Notes under the pieces: generated by a model
Database searches by the model: none
What the model was told of the DNA's origin: nothing
Seen by the model: the letters and a program-made list of their open reading frames with translations, nothing else
From: a virus
DNA length: 20,410 nt
IMG/VR virus record: IMGVR_UViG_3300019487_000967
Location: 1 to 20,410 of that record
Strand: one strand, 5' to 3'
Part shown: piece by piece, positions 11,504 through 19,552 of the stretch
Position numbering within the stretch: the first letter of the stretch is position 1
How the letters are laid out: every line of letters begins with the position of its first letter
Program-made: the position numbers and the translations under genes

Positions 11504-13965
11504 TAACCTGCGGCTCCTAACATTAATTTAATATTTGTATCTGCCGAACCTGGAACACTGAATGAACCGATAACTGATGCAGAGTTGCCAGGACCGTGTG
11601 TAATTCCTGTGATATCTAAGATATCTGAGGCCGCACCACCATCTGGGCCTGGAAATTGAAAATATGATATACTTACGAATGCAAATCTTGGTGCAAAGCT
11701 TGTTGATATACTATAACTAATAGGTCCGGCTGATAGTATAGGACTTACAGGGCCATACTGGAAATTATTAAATCCGGGACCTGGAGGACCAGTTGGACCT
11801 GTGCCACCTGTACCACCAGTTGGAACATTTATTATTAAATTAGATCCAGAAGGTGAAAAAACTACATTTGTTCCAGCCTGTACGTGTGTAAATCTACCAG
11901 GTATCGTTACACCCTGTATTGGCGAATTAACTCGATCATCATTTCCTTGGACAACGACGTTGGCAGCGTTTTCTAGGTTCGCTGCTAGTTCTACTTTACC
12001 TTTAATTGTAGTAGTAGCATCAGGGAGAATAGGATCTCCAGCCGCAAATTTTTGTAATTCAGAATTATATACAGATCTTTCTAATGAGAACCAAACTGGA
12101 TAGAAGAATTGTAGGCTTAGAGCTGTTGCTCCTGAAAATCCAACGAATTCTTCAGTGGATCCATTTTTTCTTACTAATCTAACCCAAATTGAACGTCGCG
12201 GCGTATTGGTAGTCGCTAATGCCGTAGTTCCTAAGTAATTTTGATGAATTACAAACTGTTGAAGAGTCTCTGATATCGAAGTAATTTCGTAATAACGACC
12301 ATCTGGGGCTAAAACTATATCTCCAGCGCCCAGTTTTTTCTTTAAAGATGTCCAATCAGAAGTAGAAGGAATCGCAACAGTGTTAGTTCCTTGTACGAAA
12401 TTTATAGATTCTGGAAGTAAGTCATTACTTTTTAATTCAAGTCTACCCCAAACTGGGATACCCAATATGGTTGGAGAGAATCCATTTGCATAATTAATAC
12501 CCGCGTCGATTAGTCTTTCACCAGTATCGAATTTATTTATATAGCAAACATTTCTAACAGTATCATTAACACTTGGAATAACCGCCGCAGTTACAGTTGC
12601 AGTTGCTCCGCTTAATGCACCAGTTATAGTTTCAGAATTAGTAAATGTGCCTGATAACATAGTTCCAGAGAATGTAGGATAATTAGTATCGTGTAACAAA
12701 CCAACTGGTGGTCCTGCTGATGTTCCTGTTATTTTTTCTCCAGGGATAAATGTTCCTGTAATAGCAGATAATGTAAGAACGAATCCATTTACTGATGTAG
12801 ATACGATAGCGCCAGTAATTGGTTTAACGCCTGTTAAAGTTGGATCATAGTCTTCTGTACCACCAGTAGGTATGCCAATTGGTTTATCAGTTCCCAAAGT
12901 AGTTCCACCACTTCCATCAATCACTGGAAAATTACTACTAAGTGAGAATCTACGTTTGGCTGAAAATGAACCCGAGATATTAATTCTACTAACTGTTATG
13001 CCCGCAATATTACCGCTTGAGCCGACATCTGGGGATATTGGTGCAAACGTATCACCTGAGTTTAAAACTCCGGTATGTAATGAAATAGTTAAAACGGCGC
13101 CAACTATATCTCTTACAGTACCTAATCCCGCACCACTATTAATAGTAACTCTACTACCAATATTATAACCAGATGCTGGGGGTGTGAGCGTTACATCGTA
13201 TAATGGTCCGGGAGTTGGATAACTATTAGATCGAACATTTACTAACTGATTCCCCAACCTTCCTGCAACAGCTTGGGCGCTTAAATCATCTGCTAATCTC
13301 TTAGGTAAACCAGTAGTTTGTGGAAATCCTATATCGAATGTCGGCGCAATTATACCATTTAGTTTTTGTCTCGCAGCAATAACTTCATTAGCAGTCAATA
13401 ATGCAGTATCTAAGTTCTCTTTTGAACCAGAAGGCATGAAACCAAAAGTTTGACCAGTGAAAGCATAAGGTTCTTGCCGTGCAGTTATATCGTTAGTCGG
13501 AAAGACAGTGCTGGGTGTTATTACTATATTACCTGTATTTCCTGGTCTATCTACTTTACAAACATTCACCTCTTTCGGCCCACTGGCTGGGGTTGTTCTT
13601 GTAATAAGTTGACCTGAACTTGTATCTCCAACCAAGAATGAGGCAGTTGCGATAACATAAACAGGCCACGTAGAATGTCCTGAAAAATCCAACGTTACAT
13701 CAGAAGTAGTTATAATATCAACCATAGCTGGAGCGGCAGGATTAGATACTAAATCACCACCTTCGACTCGAATCAGCGATACTTTTTGATTTGCGTCTCT
13801 TTGTAATACTAAAGTAGTTGGGGGAGTAACTACAGGAATAAATCCAAGATAAACACCACGTGGAATACCTAAGAATTTCTTATTAATTCCTTCTGATGTA
13901 TATCTTTCTTCCCATCTAAACTTTATGTCCTCTTTAACAAAGACTTTATTAGGAAATACGGCCAT
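11503..13965 (-). CDS. Large tail fibre or baseplate-associated virion protein with collagen-like triplets
   Basis: 820 aa. The N-terminal region (about 1-230) is beta-rich and resembles fibre attachment domains. The middle (about 265-460) carries copies of a Gly/Thr-rich beta module such as GTFIPGEKITGTSAG and GTFTNSETITGALSGATATV. Around 650 a segment ATTTIKGKVELAANLENA is typical of tail fibres. Around 720 lie five G-X-Y triplets (GGTGGTGPTGPPGPG), followed by a C-terminal beta domain of about 85 residues, probably the trimeric tip. The ribosome binding site AGAGGATT supports the start. Fibre versus baseplate spike assignment is uncertain. The two oxygenase genes in the same cluster could modify its Pro residues (inference). 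Confidence 0.8.
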   Translation of the reverse strand: MAVFPNKVFVKEDIKFRWEERYTSEGINKKFLGIPRGVYLGFIPVVTPPTTLVLQRDANQKVSLIRVEGGDLVSNPAAPAMVDIITTSDVTLDFSGHSTWPVYVIATASFLVGDTSSGQLITRTTPASGPKEVNVCKVDRPGNTGNIVITPSTVFPTNDITARQEPYAFTGQTFGFMPSGSKENLDTALLTANEVIAARQKLNGIIAPTFDIGFPQTTGLPKRLADDLSAQAVAGRLGNQLVNVRSNSYPTPGPLYDVTLTPPASGYNIGSRVTINSGAGLGTVRDIVGAVLTISLHTGVLNSGDTFAPISPDVGSSGNIAGITVSRINISGSFSAKRRFSLSSNFPVIDGSGGTTLGTDKPIGIPTGGTEDYDPTLTGVKPITGAIVSTSVNGFVLTLSAITGTFIPGEKITGTSAGPPVGLLHDTNYPTFSGTMLSGTFTNSETITGALSGATATVTAAVIPSVNDTVRNVCYINKFDTGERLIDAGINYANGFSPTILGIPVWGRLELKSNDLLPESINFVQGTNTVAIPSTSDWTSLKKKLGAGDIVLAPDGRYYEITSISETLQQFVIHQNYLGTTALATTNTPRRSIWVRLVRKNGSTEEFVGFSGATALSLQFFYPVWFSLERSVYNSELQKFAAGDPILPDATTTIKGKVELAANLENAANVVVQGNDDRVNSPIQGVTIPGRFTHVQAGTNVVFSPSGSNLIINVPTGGTGGTGPTGPPGPGFNNFQYGPVSPILSAGPISYSISTSFAPRFAFVSISYFQFPGPDGGAASDILDITGITHGPGNSASVIGSFSVPGSADTNIKLMLGAAG

Positions 13966-13997
13966 TGATAATCCTCTTGCTATTACTCATTTTACTA

Positions 13998-16751
13998 TTA
14001 CTCATGTCGGAAGTAAGGGTTGCCGCAAACTATTAAATCACCATTATCAAGCTCTAAGTCTACAACTAGCGAATATTTCTTTCCAGTGCTGCTGGGTTGA
14101 TTTAGTAAATCTAGATCCTGAACTAATAATTCTGTATCTGCCAACGGAGCGGTTGAAAGATTGTAATAAGTTGATGATGTTTTATATTGATTTAACGCAC
14201 CCTGTCCAGCTACGAAAGCGGATAACTTAAACTGTCTTAGTGTCCCAGCACCGTGCAATATAGTTTTCAAAAATCTTACTTTAGTTTGATTAGTGCTCAA
14301 TCTTCCCTGAAATACTAAGGAACAACGTGCTCGATTTGCTATTGATGTTACTTGTGTGAAATCTTCCAAACTTGTTGTCTCGTCCGCAGGTATAGATTCT
14401 ACAACTACGGCTCTGGAATCAACAAGATTTATTTTACCGCTTGCTGCACCGGAAGTTGTAAATGATGTACCCGCACTGAATGTTCCTGCTGTTTTGTCTA
14501 CAACTAATGAAGTTGAAGTGACAGAAATTATAGTTGCGGTGGCACCACCCGATGTAATAGTATGACCAGCAGAGATTACACCACTTACATTGCTAATTCC
14601 TAATTTTTGTCTGAGTTTATTAGATGAACCTGCCGCTGTACTTACTCCACCAGTTATTGTTTCTGATAATATAAATTCTCCAGTTAAGGCTGTTACTGTT
14701 AAGTCAGCACTGGTTGGACCACCAGATGTATTGGCGGTCGCCCCAGATGTAGTATCTGTAATAGTGCCGTTTGTTGGTACATATGCCGTAACAGATTGAA
14801 TATCTAATGTTAATATAGGGCTTCCTACTGTACCAGCAACCGTTAAAATTTTTCCACTTGCTGCTTGTCCAGCAGGTGAACTTACCATTGAAAAAGAGTT
14901 ACCTGCTACGAATGTGCCAACGCCACCGGAAAATGTTTTCGTCATAATTGAAGTTTGTATAGTTGCTGTAGCTCCAGAAGTTCCACCTAATATTGGTTCG
15001 CCCGGCGTATATCCCCTAGTCGGGGCATTCACAGATAATTGTCTCTCAGATACACCTCTATTTACTGGGTTTCTTAAATAATCTTCTTGTATTATAGCAA
15101 TAAATGGTGTGCTAGGACTTTCATCCGTTGCAACAGAGATTTTTGCAATAATTCTCATATGTATTTGATTATAAGTACCATCTAAATCAGCAAAGGCATC
15201 CCAATAAAAAGTATGTGTAGTGCCACCAGGAGAAGTAGTTAAAGCTAAACTACCATCATCTCCACCACCTTCTGTCATTGGCAACCATTGATCGCCGTCA
15301 ATGGAATACTCGCCTAATATATCTACATTTCTAGATAAAGTATCTTTAACAACGTAAGTAATAACAGCTCTACCTGGAAAAGAGGGGCTAGTTAATGTGT
15401 TAACACCTGTAATATAACAGGCCGGTTGTATATTTGTAAATGTGCGGGCATCTCCAGTTCTTACGGAGTTTACTAATAAATCACTCGTATTGAAGATAGT
15501 TTGTGCCACAAATGCACTTAAACCATCCCATTTTAGTAATGTAGTAATATTGTTAGTTGAATCTCTAAATAAGAACCATTGTAATTCATTTAAACGGCGT
15601 CTTGGATCAATATATATTGAAATACCGAGATTAAGGTCAGTTACTAAATCAGATGGTATTAAATCTGTAGATACATCCGTAAAAGCTGGGTATGCAGAAG
15701 CTGTGGTTTTTGCTAATTTAGTTCCGGCAGGGCCAGAATGCAGCAAGCATAGCTGATCCTGCTTACTAACAAATAAACAATAATTACCGATATCATTACC
15801 TACTACCATAATACCTGATGTAGTTAAGCCACTTGTGGTAACACTATTCCATTGAGGCGCGGCGGGTGCTGGAGGACTTGACCACGTAGAATTTAATAAG
15901 AATAATTTAATACCATTACTATCATCTGGTCTTACATAATAAAGATTATTGTTCCAATATGCAAAAGAACCTTGGGGCACTCTGCTGTTAATTAAAGGAT
16001 TAGAGATTACGGAATCAAAGCCTTGATCGAAAACACCAAATCCGTTTGTATAAGTTACTCCACTTATTGTTGTTGAAGCACCAGTATCTCTATTGGCAAG
16101 ATTTCCACTTCCTGGGAATACGCCTGATTGAACTTCTACCGTAATTTGACCAACCGCCGTAGCAGAAACAAATCCTACACCGGAACCGGCTTCTACTCTG
16201 TGTCCAACTAAATAACCAGTAGAAGACGCAACTGATAATTGTTGTTTAGGAACAAAGTAAGAAATTCCGGCTGTTGTAGCAATCCAAATTACATTTTTCC
16301 AAACTACAGTGGCCCCACCAATATGTGCAGCCAAACTTGCATTCGTACTTGAGGTTAAACGACCACTCCAAGTTGTATTATTTAATATTACTGCCGATAA
16401 TGCAGAATTACCACTTGCGCTCTCTGACCAAATAGCGACTAAGTTATCATTAATAATTTGTAGAGCTATAGGTAATTGTGTTCCGCCACTTAATGGAGTG
16501 TATGTTCCAGAGCTTAAAACCCAATTAGTTCCATCATATTTTCTTACTTCGATATTTCCACCTACAGTAACCACTAATATGTAGGGATCACCAAGATAAT
16601 CAATAGTTAAATTTTGTATTTTTCCAGGAAATGCGGCTGCACTCGTAGGTAAACTTCCTAATACTGGACCTAGTGGCGATACCAGATTATTGATAGTATC
16701 AATGGTTACTACTTGACTTGTTCCGCGTTGAAAAGAAAACGTTTTAGCCAT
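13998..16751 (-). CDS. Large virion structural protein, beta-rich with repeat modules
   Basis: 917 aa. Residues about 1-420 contain recurrent short strands with Trp/Tyr-Gly turns (NIEVRKYDGTNWVL, VAIWSES, WKNVIWIATTAGISYFV, FAYWNNNLYYV, LQWFLFRD), suggestive of a beta-propeller. A conserved-looking beta domain follows (about 440-560). Residues about 575-775 hold several degenerate copies of a Gly/Thr/Ser-rich module (GYTPGEPILGGTSGATATI, TGEFILSETITGG, AGTFSAGTSFTTSG). The final 140 residues form another globular domain. Position between baseplate and fibre genes suggests a baseplate-proximal or fibre protein. AAGAGG before the ATG supports the start. No specific function can be named. Confidence 0.78.
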   Translation of the reverse strand: MAKTFSFQRGTSQVVTIDTINNLVSPLGPVLGSLPTSAAAFPGKIQNLTIDYLGDPYILVVTVGGNIEVRKYDGTNWVLSSGTYTPLSGGTQLPIALQIINDNLVAIWSESASGNSALSAVILNNTTWSGRLTSSTNASLAAHIGGATVVWKNVIWIATTAGISYFVPKQQLSVASSTGYLVGHRVEAGSGVGFVSATAVGQITVEVQSGVFPGSGNLANRDTGASTTISGVTYTNGFGVFDQGFDSVISNPLINSRVPQGSFAYWNNNLYYVRPDDSNGIKLFLLNSTWSSPPAPAAPQWNSVTTSGLTTSGIMVVGNDIGNYCLFVSKQDQLCLLHSGPAGTKLAKTTASAYPAFTDVSTDLIPSDLVTDLNLGISIYIDPRRRLNELQWFLFRDSTNNITTLLKWDGLSAFVAQTIFNTSDLLVNSVRTGDARTFTNIQPACYITGVNTLTSPSFPGRAVITYVVKDTLSRNVDILGEYSIDGDQWLPMTEGGGDDGSLALTTSPGGTTHTFYWDAFADLDGTYNQIHMRIIAKISVATDESPSTPFIAIIQEDYLRNPVNRGVSERQLSVNAPTRGYTPGEPILGGTSGATATIQTSIMTKTFSGGVGTFVAGNSFSMVSSPAGQAASGKILTVAGTVGSPILTLDIQSVTAYVPTNGTITDTTSGATANTSGGPTSADLTVTALTGEFILSETITGGVSTAAGSSNKLRQKLGISNVSGVISAGHTITSGGATATIISVTSTSLVVDKTAGTFSAGTSFTTSGAASGKINLVDSRAVVVESIPADETTSLEDFTQVTSIANRARCSLVFQGRLSTNQTKVRFLKTILHGAGTLRQFKLSAFVAGQGALNQYKTSSTYYNLSTAPLADTELLVQDLDLLNQPSSTGKKYSLVVDLELDNGDLIVCGNPYFRHE

Positions 16752-16799
16752 TTATTACCTCTTACTCTATACTCAGTATATCCTACTCATCTTCTATAA

Positions 16800-18146
16800 T
16801 CAACTCTCTGATGTAGCATTAAAATTTGTTATAGACCACGCGGACGAAGAATCTCTTAGATCACCAATAACAGACGTAGTAAATATGGCAGTATCATTAT
16901 TTTCTGCTATTACTGGCCCTGTTAACCAATCACCACTAGAATCACTTGGTCCATCAAACCTGATACTATCAAAGCGAACATGTATTGGTCTAAAACGTTC
17001 TAAATTTCTTTTAACACGTAATGATACTGAATCGTAATCTTCTATTTCTGTATTATCAGGAGTTCTAAAATACAAGCGTAAACTGTAACTTCTGCAACGA
17101 CCGCCCGGCAAATCAGGTCTAATTTGAACAGATTCTACTTTTCTAGGCCATGCATCAAAAGGATCTATATAAAATTTATCAGCACTAACCATATCAGAAG
17201 CTATGTGATCATAATAAGTTATATAACTTGACCCATCTGGGTCCTCTATGGTCAGTAATCTTTTTAAAGGATCAGGTCCACAATCTTCTGCCCATAATGG
17301 GGTGATATCTACTATTAAACCTTCAAAGGCGGCGGCAATTTTATAACCCTTATCTGTTCCTTTATTTAAAAACAATTGTGGTGCATTAAGCACTTGGCTT
17401 CTTAAGAAACTCTCACTTTTTCCATCTATTGTAATACCATTTACTACTGCCGAAGCTTCACTTGTTAAACCACTTAGTGTCTCACCGTTTAAAAATCCGC
17501 TTCCAGTTATACTATCAATAGTGATAATATCTGTGGAGACAGATCCAATTACTCCTCTACTACTGGTCGTTAATCCTTTAACAGTTTCTCCAACTTGAAA
17601 CGTTTTAACTCTTAATACTTTTGATGTTCCGGCGTCAGTGATAGAAATAATTTCAGCACTTTTACCACTACTGGCACCTACTATTTTTTCACCAATCTGA
17701 AAACCATTTCCAACGACATTAATTATTGTAAAGTTATCACTATTAATAGTTGAAATATTACCGGTCGTTAATGAGATACTTCCACGGACTACTTCACTAA
17801 TTGTAAAAGGTGCTGTTACTATATTTTTTAATTCAATAGTCTGTGTTGAAGATATGTCTATTCCAATATTATAAGCCAATGCTGGTAATTGAGGCAGTGG
17901 GCATTTAATAGAATCCCATAGTGTTGGAAATCTATATAGTTTAATTCTTAATTCTTGAAATAATGGTTTAATAGAATCAATAAATTTTCTAAGTGGCTTA
18001 TCTACTAAACTTCCTAAATTATTATTATCTAATTCTTTGTAAAAATCTGGAATAATCTTCCAAGTAACCTGTTCGGCCCAATCGCCCATTCCAAATTGGC
18101 CCGAGCCAAAAGGGTCTACTCCAAATCCAATACTACTTAAGGGCAT
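16800..18146 (-). CDS. Baseplate protein resembling phage tail protein I, with an inserted repeat domain
   Basis: 448 aa. Residues about 50-110 fit the tail protein I (P2 gpI-like) pattern: a helix (PLRKFIDSIKPLFQELRIKL), then LWDSIKCP (76-83), LPALAYNIGID (87-97). The usual later element, a helix followed by a KGT segment, is found at about 246-275 (LNKGTDKGYKIAAAFEGL). Between them, about 115-245, sit three copies of a beta module with F..GE...G.(T/S)S (GFQIGEKIVGASSG, TFQVGETVKGLTTS, GFLNGETLSGLTSE). In the family the two parts are normally adjacent, so this looks like a domain insertion. The C-terminal 170 residues are an extra beta domain. The start overlaps the tail tube paralog stop (TAATG). 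Confidence 0.75.
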   Translation of the reverse strand: MPLSSIGFGVDPFGSGQFGMGDWAEQVTWKIIPDFYKELDNNNLGSLVDKPLRKFIDSIKPLFQELRIKLYRFPTLWDSIKCPLPQLPALAYNIGIDISSTQTIELKNIVTAPFTISEVVRGSISLTTGNISTINSDNFTIINVVGNGFQIGEKIVGASSGKSAEIISITDAGTSKVLRVKTFQVGETVKGLTTSSRGVIGSVSTDIITIDSITGSGFLNGETLSGLTSEASAVVNGITIDGKSESFLRSQVLNAPQLFLNKGTDKGYKIAAAFEGLIVDITPLWAEDCGPDPLKRLLTIEDPDGSSYITYYDHIASDMVSADKFYIDPFDAWPRKVESVQIRPDLPGGRCRSYSLRLYFRTPDNTEIEDYDSVSLRVKRNLERFRPIHVRFDSIRFDGPSDSSGDWLTGPVIAENNDTAIFTTSVIGDLRDSSSAWSITNFNATSES

Positions 18147-18679
18147 TAGTCACTCACTATTCCAGGTAATACTTCCACTCTATTACATTCTAATACTAAT
18201 TCTTCAATACATACTTCTGAACTATTGGCGTTTAATTCACTACTTGGTAACCAACCAACAGGTACACAATCCCATAAGAATATTTCTCTTCTTGGTATTA
18301 ATTTGTCTTGTCGTGTATGTACAACTATAAAGTTTCTTCGCGGCGCCCCAACACTAATGCCACTTATTGCCTGCGTAAACCATAAATAAAAATCAACATT
18401 TAAAGGTGTTACAGCTTGTCTTATTCTAACTTGTCCAGTTTGACTTGCACTCATTAATAAAGTGTGACTGAAAGGATTATTACCTTCCTGCAACCGTCTT
18501 GTCTGGATTGTCATATCTGGGATTTGAATACTTTGAAAAGATACTAAATTTTTATCACCAATTGAAAAACCAGTTTTAATAGGAAAAGCAACAGGAGCTA
18601 ATGATGGAACAGGTATCTCAATTAACGCAAAGTTAAAAGAGCTTAATGGTTCTTGTAAATCATCATGTGCTCTTGCCAT
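18146..18679 (-). CDS. Second tail tube-like protein (gp19/TIGR02241-type paralog)
   Basis: 177 aa. It has the tube-protein layout: MAR start, a PLSSFNFALIEIP first strand, an internal strand pair ending in TRRLQEGNNPFSH, VRIRQAVTPLNVDFYLWF before the central helix, a strand preceding the helix region, and a C-terminal strand ...SEVCIEELVLECNRVEVL. This matches the spliced product of the upstream tube gene in order and motif (EYREG / RLQEG; VSVQSMKLVCEEFDI / VCIEELVLECNRVEV). Contractile systems often have a major tube protein and a minor paralog at the baseplate end; the position next to the tail-protein-I gene suggests this is the minor one. Confidence 0.8.
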   Translation of the reverse strand: MARAHDDLQEPLSSFNFALIEIPVPSLAPVAFPIKTGFSIGDKNLVSFQSIQIPDMTIQTRRLQEGNNPFSHTLLMSASQTGQVRIRQAVTPLNVDFYLWFTQAISGISVGAPRRNFIVVHTRQDKLIPRREIFLWDCVPVGWLPSSELNANSSEVCIEELVLECNRVEVLPGIVSD

Positions 18680-18714
18680 TTTTCACCATTTTCATTAGAT
18701 ATAGTAACACCACT

Positions 18715-18749
18715 AAGAGTATTTTATTACTCTTTTCTTCTTTTTATTT
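18715..18749 (+). terminator. Hairpin followed by U-rich run, reading on the plus strand
   Basis: AAGAGTA (18715-18721) pairs with TACTCTT (18728-18734) around a six-base loop, followed by TTCTTCTTTTTATTT on the plus strand, as in an intrinsic terminator. It lies in the 78-base gap between the two tail tube genes, which are both on the minus strand, where no U-tract follows the hairpin. It may stop antisense transcription, or serve the leftward mRNA as a stability or processing hairpin. The stem is short and A/T-rich, so confidence is low. Confidence 0.3.
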
Positions 18750-18757
18750 AATTAAAC

Positions 18758-19550
18758 TTACTGAGCTTCGATTACTTCGATATCGAATTCTTCACAAACT
18801 AATTTCATGCTTTGTACGCTAACTTCTGATGAACTAGCGTCATGATCATTAGTTGGTTTAAAATTCATAGCAAAAGCTTCTTTAAGTCTAATTAATCTAC
18901 TTGGTGCTCCGTTAATACCTAATTCATCACCAATATGATATTCGACAATCGTAACATCTGAACGATATGTCTCACCACCATCAATACACTTAAGTACCCA
19001 AACGAAGAAGTCACTAGCTTTCTTAATGACACCCTTCGTTAATTCAATATCACCAATTTTTGGTATACCCGGATACTTTCGAGTGTATTTGAATACACCT
19101 TCGCGATATTCAGCTACAGCTACATCGACATCTGGTACAGAGATCTTGCTAAATCCTGCATTTATATCGAGGAAATTTTGTCCTTCGATGAAATGAAATC
19201 TAAAGCTCATTAATCTTACAAATAAGTCGTTTCCACTTATTTTCTGCAACTTTCGAGGCAGATGAGACTATATCATAATCTTATATTTAAGATTCCTCAC
19301 CTTTCGAACTTACTTAAGTTCTACTTCCTTACGGAATAGTCGTTGAACCTTTCGCTATTTAATAGCAACTTGGCTGCTGATTGTCTAATTCTAGAATTTC
19401 TTAAAGCTTTCACACTTAACATTTGCAGTTTATGTTGTAGCATTCTAGACTCTAAAGATTTTCCAGCAGTTAGTGAGATTTTCACTAAGATCATAAGTCT
19501 TAGTGCCACATTTATTTATGGTAAAGATCAGATTCTATGGACCTCGCCAT
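18758..19550 (-). CDS. Tail tube protein (T4 gp19-like), split by a group I intron
   Basis: Proposed join of exon 1 (19550-19518, 11 codons, MARSIESDLYH) and exon 2 (19207-18758), giving 160 aa, close to T4 gp19 (163 aa). Exon 1 has an excellent ribosome binding site (AAAGGAG, eight bases before ATG). The joined N-terminus MARSIESDLYHSFRFHF parallels the adjacent paralog (MAR...PLSSFNF) and the DPYxxFxF start usual for tube proteins. Downstream are EYREGVFKYTRKYPGIPK, a central helix (ASDFFVWVLKC) and a C-terminal strand SSSEVSVQSMKLVCEEFDI, all family hallmarks. The tube is the inner channel of the contractile tail. The unspliced reading frame before SFRF has only a TTG or a poor ATG and runs through intron structure, so it is not the true N-terminus. 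The exact splice sites are inferred. Confidence 0.88.
19208..19517 (-). ncRNA. ORF-less group I self-splicing intron (about 310 nt, IA-like) in the tail tube gene
   Basis: On the minus strand the whole core can be traced. P1: exon end CCAT pairs with GTGG (19504-19501 region), with a U-G pair at the splice site. P2: CACTAAG/CTTAGTG. P3: CTCAC (19477-19473) with GTGAG (19300-19296). P4: CTGCTG (19469-19464) with CAGCAG (19379-19374). P5: TCTAGAAT/ATTCTAGA. The Q-like segment reads AATCAGCAGCCAAG. P6: GCTAT/ATAGC. The R-like segment reads GGTTCAACGACTAT. P7: GACTAT (19341-19336) with ATAGTC (19271-19266) in ATGATATAGTC. P7.1: TTCC-GTAA-GGAA. P7.2: AACTT/AAGTT. P8: ATCTTA/TAAGAT (19293-19278). 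P9: AAATAAGT/ACTTATTT. The last intron base is G (19208). The extra P7.1/P7.2 stems suggest subgroup IA. No ORF of its own. Confidence 0.93.
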
Positions 19551-19552
19551 AT

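Noticed and set aside
11801-13168. Plus-strand ORFs of about 100 aa inside the 820-aa virion gene
   Set aside because: Antisense shadows of a Gly/Thr/Pro-rich gene; no ribosome binding sites and protein-like features only on the minus strand.
13966-13997. Short direct repeat GAGTAATAG in the gap between the 917-aa and 820-aa genes
   Set aside because: Only nine bases, repeated once in AT-rich DNA before a normal ribosome binding site; chance is sufficient.
13925-16584. Plus-strand ORFs of 69-104 aa inside the 917-aa gene
   Set aside because: Mirror frames of the repeat-rich coding sequence without independent signals.
19208-19249. The reading frame of the tail tube extended upstream to a TTG at 19249 (N-terminus MQKISGNDLF...)
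   Set aside because: These codons overlap the P9 hairpin and 3' end of the group I intron; they have no ribosome binding site and do not resemble a tube N-terminus, whereas the spliced exon does.
19321-19509. 62-aa minus-strand ORF
   Set aside because: It lies wholly in the structured intron core (P3 to P7) and has no family features; it is a chance frame.
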